A DNA stretch of 11,555 nt from Candidatus Zixiibacteriota bacterium. GTDB taxonomy: Bacteria; Zixibacteria; MSB-5A5; JAABVY01; JAHJOQ01. The position numbers and the translations under genes are program-made. Under the pieces are notes generated by a model. That model searched no databases and was not told the DNA's origin. It worked only from the letters and a program-made list of their open reading frames with translations. This document shows positions 7,251 to 11,555 of this stretch, piece by piece. The stretch covers positions 1 through 11,555 of the forward strand of contig JAJRZO010000371.1 in NCBI GenBank assembly GCA_024275215.1. The letters run 5' to 3'. Positions within the stretch are counted from its first letter, which is position 1; each line of letters opens with the position of its first letter.

Positions 7251-8560
7251 TATTTGATTCTCCGTGAATACGTTTGAGGCTTGTGACAACCTACAACACA
7301 TGTACCACCATCATCGGTTTTTGTATAGGTTATGGGATAGCTCCAGTTTTTACCGAACGGTACGGATGTACGAATATGCTTCGCCTGATTAGATGCATGG
7401 ACATCATGACAAGCTTTGCAACTACGTCCCTTATATGGTTTGTTGACATGCTTGTAGTGCAAGTTGATGTCACCATTGCGGAAGTCGGTAAGAGTTGTAG
7501 TAACTGAGTCGAGTGCAATATCTTTATTGTGGCAGTTGAAACATAAGGCATATTTCTCGGTGCTGTAAGAATTGTAGAATTCCTTCGGAAAGTACTGCCT
7601 CAGTATCATGGGCTGATCAGAGCCATGGCCATCATGACACGCAATGCAGTCGCCTTCTTTAACAGGGCCATGACGATAGGCCGATTTGGCAATATACTCA
7701 TCCATGGCGGTGTGACACTTCAAGCACATTCTTTCCTGCGGTCTGGCGAACAACATCGGATACTCAGAACCGTGAACCTGATGACATTTTCCGCATTGTC
7801 CCGCGGATACCGGAGGATGAGGCACTGGCGAGTCCATCTTTAACTCTACATCGTCGTGGCACTGAAAACAGACCTGTGGTTGCTTTGAGGTCATCATGTA
7901 CTCAGCCGGTCCGGAATGCGGGTTGTGACAATTCGTGCAGGACTCCTTAACCGGCGGATGCGGATGGGAACTGTTGGCTTCGGCTTCCTTTTCTTCATGA
8001 CACTGAAAACAAATTCGATCACGACTGGTTGTCAACTGGAAACTATTGTTGGAACCATGAGGGTCGTGGCATGCGTTGCACGCTCCGACCGCAACCGGAC
8101 CATGCTGCACGGAATCAGTAAAGTCTTCAGTGTCATGACACTTGAAACAAAGGTTTGACCCTTCTCCGAGTAACTGATACTGAAAATCACTTTGATGAGG
8201 GCTGTGACAGCCTGTGCAATCGCCTGATTCGACAGGTGTATGCAAGTGCTTGAAATTCATCACATCACGCTTGTCTTCGTGACATGAGAAGCAAAGCTCT
8301 GAGCCTTCCGACGTAAATGCGAACTTGTGATTGCCGCCATCTACTTCACGGTGACAAACCGAACAAACGCCCGCTCCAACAGGACCGTGAACCCATTTTT
8401 TTGAAGCCATTGAATCATGACACCCACTTTTAGTACAGCCTTCCCCCTGTCCAATTGCGGTATTGCATAATAGAATGATCATGAGGATCACCCAGACTGC
8501 ATACGATGCAACTGTATTGAAAGTTCTGACTGACAAACCATTACTCCTTCCCGTGTACAT
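7250..8560 (-). CDS. Periplasmic/exported multiheme cytochrome c, up to 15 hemes
   Basis: A 436-residue exported cytochrome. Residues about 10-38 form a Sec signal peptide (VWVILMIILL core, ending AIGQG). The mature protein starts with a CX4CH motif (CTKSGCH, residues 42-48). Thirteen CXXCH motifs follow: CSVCH, CFSCH, CTGCH, CFKCH, CNACH, CFQCH, CTNCH, CFQCH, CGKCH, CLKCH, CIACH, CFNCH and CKACH. It ends with CX3CH (CVVGCH, residues 421-426). The body is a tandem array of units of roughly 45-50 residues of the form H-x-PV-x-x-G-x-C-x-x-CH-x-x-HGS, then about 13 residues, then C-F-x-CH. This is the doubled-CXXCH arrangement, and the first His of each unit could be a distal ligand. One heme per about 28 residues implies a wire-like chain of closely spaced hemes. 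It is probably the main electron conduit of the operon. The donor and acceptor are not identifiable. Its stop TAG shares its last base with the GTG start of the TPR gene. Confidence 0.96.
   Translation of the reverse strand: MYTGRSNGLSVRTFNTVASYAVWVILMIILLCNTAIGQGEGCTKSGCHDSMASKKWVHGPVGAGVCSVCHREVDGGNHKFAFTSEGSELCFSCHEDKRDVMNFKHLHTPVESGDCTGCHSPHQSDFQYQLLGEGSNLCFKCHDTEDFTDSVQHGPVAVGACNACHDPHGSNNSFQLTTSRDRICFQCHEEKEAEANSSHPHPPVKESCTNCHNPHSGPAEYMMTSKQPQVCFQCHDDVELKMDSPVPHPPVSAGQCGKCHQVHGSEYPMLFARPQERMCLKCHTAMDEYIAKSAYRHGPVKEGDCIACHDGHGSDQPMILRQYFPKEFYNSYSTEKYALCFNCHNKDIALDSVTTTLTDFRNGDINLHYKHVNKPYKGRSCKACHDVHASNQAKHIRTSVPFGKNWSYPITYTKTDDGGTCVVGCHKPQTYSRRIK
7260..7263 (-). promoter_or_regulatory. 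Ribosome binding site deciding a GTG start
   Basis: GGAG on the minus strand, nine bases before GTG at 7250. The GTG overlaps the TAG stop of the cytochrome by one base (TAGTG), mirroring the TAATG junction one gene upstream. This supports GTG over the ATG at 7301, which lies within the cytochrome's last heme motif. Confidence 0.55.
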
Positions 8561-9141
8561 TATTCTTGCTCCTCAAATCTGAAGTAGTTGATATCTGCGA
8601 CTGACTGGGAAACCATTCGTTTCAGGTTTTCCAGGTTTTCAGAACTTAGTTCAGACGAAATTTCCTGAGAACGGACAAGTGCATCAATTTCTGCAAGGTC
8701 AGACTGCACTGTTTTTATTCTCTTTCCGAGTGACTTCATAGTGTCATCTATATCGGCGGCCAGTTCTTTCAGTAGATCTTTTTTTCTGACACGAATCTTG
8801 CGGGGAAATTCTCCCTGTTTAATCCTTCTGAGGTCATTTTGAATGCGATAAACAGGCCCGGCCACTTTATGTGATGGAAATATGGCAAACACAATCGTCA
8901 GAGCTATTGCCGCGAGATTTACACCAATAAGCCAGGGCAAAAAAGCATCCCTCGTGTTTTCAAGTGTCTGATGAGCCTTGTAATACTCATTTTCGAGTTG
9001 TTTATCAGCAAGGAAAAAGAAAACGCTGGCTGAGAGGAGCAGCATTATCACAAACAGGCCAATTATTCGGCGAATGAGTTGTGGCTGAATGCTTCCTTTA
9101 AGATAGTAACGTCTTCTGAATATGTGGGGACGTTGCTCCAT
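8560..9141 (-). CDS. Two-TM HAMP-domain membrane protein without output domain
   Basis: A 193-residue inner-membrane protein. A basic N-terminus (FRRRYYLK) precedes TM1 at residues 26-45. A short periplasmic loop of about 20 residues leads to TM2 at 67-88. A HAMP-like segment follows from about 89 to 140 (HKVAGPVYRI, then an LRRIKQGEF turn and KDLLKELAADID). The tail to 193 is acidic, heptad-like and probably coiled coil. There is no kinase, cyclase or methyl-accepting domain, so despite its resemblance to the membrane half of chemoreceptors it is not a complete receptor. Similar short HAMP proteins sit beside multiheme cytochrome genes in metal-reducing bacteria, from general recollection. 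The ATG at 9141 was chosen for its AGGAGG. The stop TAA shares its last base with the ATG of the 15-heme cytochrome (TAATG), implying coupled translation. It may act as an inner-membrane scaffold or signal transmitter for the cytochrome complex; the role is unknown. Confidence 0.8.
   Translation of the reverse strand: MEQRPHIFRRRYYLKGSIQPQLIRRIIGLFVIMLLLSASVFFFLADKQLENEYYKAHQTLENTRDAFLPWLIGVNLAAIALTIVFAIFPSHKVAGPVYRIQNDLRRIKQGEFPRKIRVRKKDLLKELAADIDDTMKSLGKRIKTVQSDLAEIDALVRSQEISSELSSENLENLKRMVSQSVADINYFRFEEQE
8569..8574 (-). promoter_or_regulatory. Ribosome binding site of the 15-heme cytochrome
   Basis: GAGGAG on the minus strand, eight bases before ATG at 8560 and inside the last codons of the HAMP gene. 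A second AAGGAG lies inside the cytochrome gene, seven bases before an in-frame TTG (residue 9). That TTG would give a shorter signal peptide and cannot be fully excluded, but ATG with the TAATG junction is preferred. Confidence 0.65.
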
Positions 9142-9145
9142 AAGT

Positions 9146-10489
9146 CTATTCCTCCTCTGGATGAACAACCCTGAATCCATCAGACGTTTCTATCACCCTG
9201 TATCCGAAACTATCGATGAGATCAATCAGGTCGCACCCGATTACAACAGCGAGATAATTGCTATCCTGATTTGAAGTGTCTTCGACAAGTTGAATATCAG
9301 CTTCGTCAATCCAATTTGCAAGCCGTTTTGCAGCTGATTCCGAGTCTGATCCATAATGAATAACAGTATTCTGTTCACCAAAGTGATCCCAATTGGCGAT
9401 CCGGTGAACGACATAGCCGAGACTCATCAGCTTTTCGCGCAGACGTCTTGCAAGGTGATCTCGTCCGCAAGCATTGTATATGACTCTTACGGAAGTATGC
9501 CCGACGCCTGATGTATCAGAGGAAGCGGATAATTGCTCCTCCGTTGTCGAGGGAATTGTCATCAGTCTCGTCGGTTTCGTCCCGGATACTGATGAATCGG
9601 CCGCAATTTCCACTTCTGATGAGTCCTTCTTCAGTGATTTGAGTGCGTCATCGAGGTTAACCAGTGATGAGAACTCAGTCAGTGTTGGAGCGCGGTATTC
9701 TCTTCTTCTTCTTTCACGTGGTTTGGCAATACTTCTTACTGTCAGGCCGAAACCTGCAACATATCTGTCTCCGGTGGGATCCGGACGGAATTGAAACATT
9801 CCTTGAAGTCCGAAGCCCCTCCAAATCCACAGGCGCGCTCCGAAAGTGTAACGTGATATGAGTTTATCGGAGCTCTCCCCGGGTTCAGTTCGTCCTGCCG
9901 ATTCAACGAACACGCTGTAGATGCTATCGGTTGATAATTCAATACCAGCTCCAAACATGGGGTCGGATTTCCATGATGCAGTCCAGCCTGAGAGAAACAG
10001 GAGACCTGTATTGAGGTGTAACATTAAAGGGCCGACAGTTTTTGAAAAGAGAAGTCGGATGCCATAGTCCACACGAGCGGGTTCCGCTTCGGTCCGATCC
10101 AGTTTTTTCCAAAATGTAATGCCTGTGGCTATTGCCGGCATAATTCTCCGCTCTGTATTGAATCTTGACTTGATAGTTAATGCCGCTGTGCGGCGCAGAC
10201 CCGATACGGGCTTAGCTAAATTCATCGCATCGGAGATATATCCCCCCACTTCGATATAAGGACTCATACCCATGAGCAGGGAGATGGACATCAATTGTTC
10301 TCGGTAATCGTTGTCGTGAAACTGACGCCCGATTATGTTCAGGCCTAATGATCCGGCTGTGACACTCTGTGCACTGGTAACTTCATAAAGACCACTTGCA
10401 CCGTCCAGTCCCTGGGCCTGACAGACCTGCGAAGAGTGCAACCCTGCTACAATTATGATAACAGATGCTATTTTACAGCGCAACTTCAT
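9146..10489 (-). CDS. Outer-membrane beta-barrel-like protein with C-terminal LytR_C domain
   Basis: A 447-residue exported protein. Residues 1-25 are a Sec signal peptide (KLRCK, then a hydrophobic core, ending CQA). Residues about 30-257 alternate polar and hydrophobic residues, with repeated aromatic- and Gly-rich strands such as RYTFGARLWIW and GLQGMFQFRPDP. They open with a GLYEVTSAQSVTAGSLGL stretch like the N-termini of small OmpA-type barrels. Residues about 290-332 are a Ser/Thr-rich linker. Residues 333-421 match the LytR_C pattern: a VRVIYNACG strand, a helix with LARRLREKLMSLGY, then a VIHYG strand, SAAKRLANWI and YLAVVIGCDL. LytR_C is best known from the C-terminus of LytR-CpsA-Psr proteins, but no LCP catalytic domain is present. 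The barrel looks too small for an MtrB-type porin that encloses a cytochrome. It may anchor or display the neighbouring cytochromes, with LytR_C replacing the OmpA peptidoglycan-binding domain; this is inference. The next gene's RBS lies inside its last codons. Confidence 0.72.
   Translation of the reverse strand: MKLRCKIASVIIIVAGLHSSQVCQAQGLDGASGLYEVTSAQSVTAGSLGLNIIGRQFHDNDYREQLMSISLLMGMSPYIEVGGYISDAMNLAKPVSGLRRTAALTIKSRFNTERRIMPAIATGITFWKKLDRTEAEPARVDYGIRLLFSKTVGPLMLHLNTGLLFLSGWTASWKSDPMFGAGIELSTDSIYSVFVESAGRTEPGESSDKLISRYTFGARLWIWRGFGLQGMFQFRPDPTGDRYVAGFGLTVRSIAKPRERRRREYRAPTLTEFSSLVNLDDALKSLKKDSSEVEIAADSSVSGTKPTRLMTIPSTTEEQLSASSDTSGVGHTSVRVIYNACGRDHLARRLREKLMSLGYVVHRIANWDHFGEQNTVIHYGSDSESAAKRLANWIDEADIQLVEDTSNQDSNYLAVVIGCDLIDLIDSFGYRVIETSDGFRVVHPEEE
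9151..9156 (-). promoter_or_regulatory. Ribosome binding site of the HAMP protein
   Basis: AGGAGG on the minus strand, inside the last codons of the barrel/LytR_C gene and nine bases before ATG at 9141. This strong Shine-Dalgarno decides the start of the HAMP gene against the longer in-frame ATG at 9180, which would overlap the upstream gene by about 35 bases and add a non-conserved-looking leader. Confidence 0.8.
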
Positions 10490-10495
10490 TTCGTA

Positions 10496-11555
10496 TTACA
10501 TACCCATGTATCTCTTTGGATTATGATCCTTGCCGTGACACGTTAAATAACATCTCCCTCTGAATGTACCATCATCAATGAATTCGAGACGACCTGACGA
10601 AGAGGGTGTTACGACTGAAGGATCGAAATCAATCAGATGCGTATTGGTAGTGCTGCCGTGAGCGCTGTGACAAACCCAACACGGAGTATCTTCATTATCG
10701 ATATGTTTCCTGTGTTTCCTGAAACTGTTGTTGCCCAGAATGGAGTTTCTGTCGTGGCAACTGTAACACAATTCGTATTCAAAGTAGCCTTCCGGGGTGT
10801 AATCCTGCTGGGTATAGTTTTTCTTTAAGATATGTCGGTAGTCTGATCCATGTGGCCCTGATAGCCCGTCAACATCACTTGAACCATGACAATCGGTGCA
10901 TGCGATAATCGAACTGACATCGTACGGATAGAGAAGACTTGGCACATTAAGGTTCTGACCTGCGGATTCGACAGGGTGAAAAGACGGATTTGAAGACTGA
11001 AACACATCTACAAGATTCTGAGCTCCGACAGGCTTGTTCTGCGAGTCTCCATGGCATTTGAAACAAATCTCATACTCATGAGCAACCTGGTCAACACGAT
11101 TACCCTGGCTGTCTATTCCCCAGACGCCGACAAGCGGCGTGGATTCTGAAACAGTGTGTGGGTTATGGCAATCCACGCACTCCGAGTGCCTGACAGCGGT
11201 TGGGGAAATCTCCGGAAGCCAGGGCGGAGTCTGACGAACCTCATACGGTGTTTCGATAGGATCATGAATGCCTGAAACCAGAGTGACAGGATGCTGATAT
11301 GGTTTTGAATCGAATATCGATTTGATGTCGGAAGCGATACCACCCTGATGACACGAGAAACAAAGGTTTTCTTCAGTGTTCTTGAGGAGTCGCTCCGGAG
11401 AATTAGCCGTATGCTCATCATGGCAGGAAAGACATCCATCGGACGAAGCAGTTACCTGTTCATGTGTGGAACCCGGCCAGTTATCTATCTGGTGACAGCT
11501 CGTACACATTGTCAGCAAATTGTCCATTACAAGAAAATTGCCGTACTGGTTGTTA
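10496..11555 (-). CDS. Multiheme c-type cytochrome, doubled-CXXCH type (5'-partial)
   Basis: Probable periplasmic or exported electron-transfer protein. The frame stays open to the window edge: codons before the first ATG (11527) read NNQYGNFLV, which resembles the interior of such cytochromes, and no signal peptide follows that ATG. The true start is therefore upstream, outside the window. Counting from that ATG there are eight CXXCH motifs (CTSCH at residues 8-12, then CLSCH, CFSCH, CVDCH, CFKCH, CTDCH, CYSCH, CWVCH) and a terminal CYLTCH (CX3CH, residues 326-331), so at least nine potential hemes. Extra histidines in CHNPH, HPV and GPHGS contexts could be distal heme ligands. Long insertions between motifs suggest an irregular fold rather than a simple tandem repeat. 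The stop TAA lies six bases before the next gene, consistent with co-transcription. The family assignment (paired CXXCH / cytochrome c3-like) is secure. The electron partner and location are inferred. Confidence 0.93.
   Translation of the reverse strand, partial: NNQYGNFLVMDNLLTMCTSCHQIDNWPGSTHEQVTASSDGCLSCHDEHTANSPERLLKNTEENLCFSCHQGGIASDIKSIFDSKPYQHPVTLVSGIHDPIETPYEVRQTPPWLPEISPTAVRHSECVDCHNPHTVSESTPLVGVWGIDSQGNRVDQVAHEYEICFKCHGDSQNKPVGAQNLVDVFQSSNPSFHPVESAGQNLNVPSLLYPYDVSSIIACTDCHGSSDVDGLSGPHGSDYRHILKKNYTQQDYTPEGYFEYELCYSCHDRNSILGNNSFRKHRKHIDNEDTPCWVCHSAHGSTTNTHLIDFDPSVVTPSSSGRLEFIDDGTFRGRCYLTCHGKDHNPKRYMGM

Noticed and set aside
7251..7301. ATG at 7301 as start of the TPR protein
   Set aside because: It lies within the cytochrome's last heme motif and pushes the signal peptide inwards. 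GTG at 7250 has GGAG upstream and a one-base overlap junction.
7625..8158. Plus-strand open frames opposite the 15-heme cytochrome
   Set aside because: They are antisense shadows of the repeated CXXCH/HGS codons, while the minus-strand frame is an unmistakable cytochrome.
7250..8560. DNA-level tandem repeat
   Set aside because: The repetition is at protein level (doubled CXXCH units). The DNA units have diverged and are not a nucleotide repeat array.
9142..9180. Longer N-terminus for the HAMP protein from ATG 9180
   Set aside because: It overlaps the upstream gene, whereas AGGAGG at 9151-9156 is ideally placed for ATG 9141.

Overview
The window is a minus-strand gene cluster from a Gram-negative bacterium. 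It is dominated by periplasmic or exported multiheme c-type cytochromes and reads from high to low coordinates. The evidence for a Gram-negative cell is the Sec-type signal peptides on heme proteins, a small outer-membrane-barrel-like protein, and an NtrB/NtrC-style two-component pair. Such cytochromes are typical of anaerobic or metal-respiring bacteria (Geobacter-like Deltaproteobacteria) and of FCB-group candidate phyla such as Zixibacteria. The moderate GC content and the LytR_C-tailed barrel make me lean to the latter, but this lineage guess is weak.

Layout in order of transcription. (1) 10496-11555: a multiheme cytochrome cut by the window edge, with at least 8 CXXCH and one terminal CX3CH. 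(2) 9146-10489: a signal peptide, a small beta-barrel-like region, a Ser/Thr-rich linker and a C-terminal LytR_C domain. (3) 8560-9141: a two-TM HAMP protein with no output domain. (4) 7250-8560: a cytochrome with up to 15 hemes (13 CXXCH, one CX4CH, one CX3CH). (5) 6717-7250: an exported TPR protein starting at GTG. (6) 5755-6720: a TlpA-like thioredoxin fold without its two cysteines, fused to TPRs. An in-frame TAA interrupts it, and the same frame continues as TPR-like sequence to an ATGA junction at 5638. (7) 4667-5641: an Ig-like domain fused to a cytochrome with 7 CXXCH and one CXXCN. After 88 bp come (8) 3100-4578, a histidine kinase with a CYRCH heme motif in its periplasmic sensor, and (9) 1715-3103, a sigma54-type NtrC-family response regulator. 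After a further 91 bp comes (10) 136-1623, an SDR/NAD-epimerase-like protein with a DUF2867-like C-terminus.

Genes 1-7 are packed with short gaps or 1- to 4-base start/stop overlaps, so they are probably one operon. The simplest reading is a periplasm-to-outer-membrane electron-transfer or cytochrome-display module: three cytochromes with 31 or more potential hemes, a small barrel, TPR scaffolds and a membrane HAMP protein. The heme-bearing kinase and sigma54 activator would tune its expression to redox state or a ligand. This functional assembly is inference. The individual domain calls rest on visible motifs. No RNA genes, mobile elements, CRISPR arrays or convincing terminators were seen, and no stretch over 300 bases lacks a gene.
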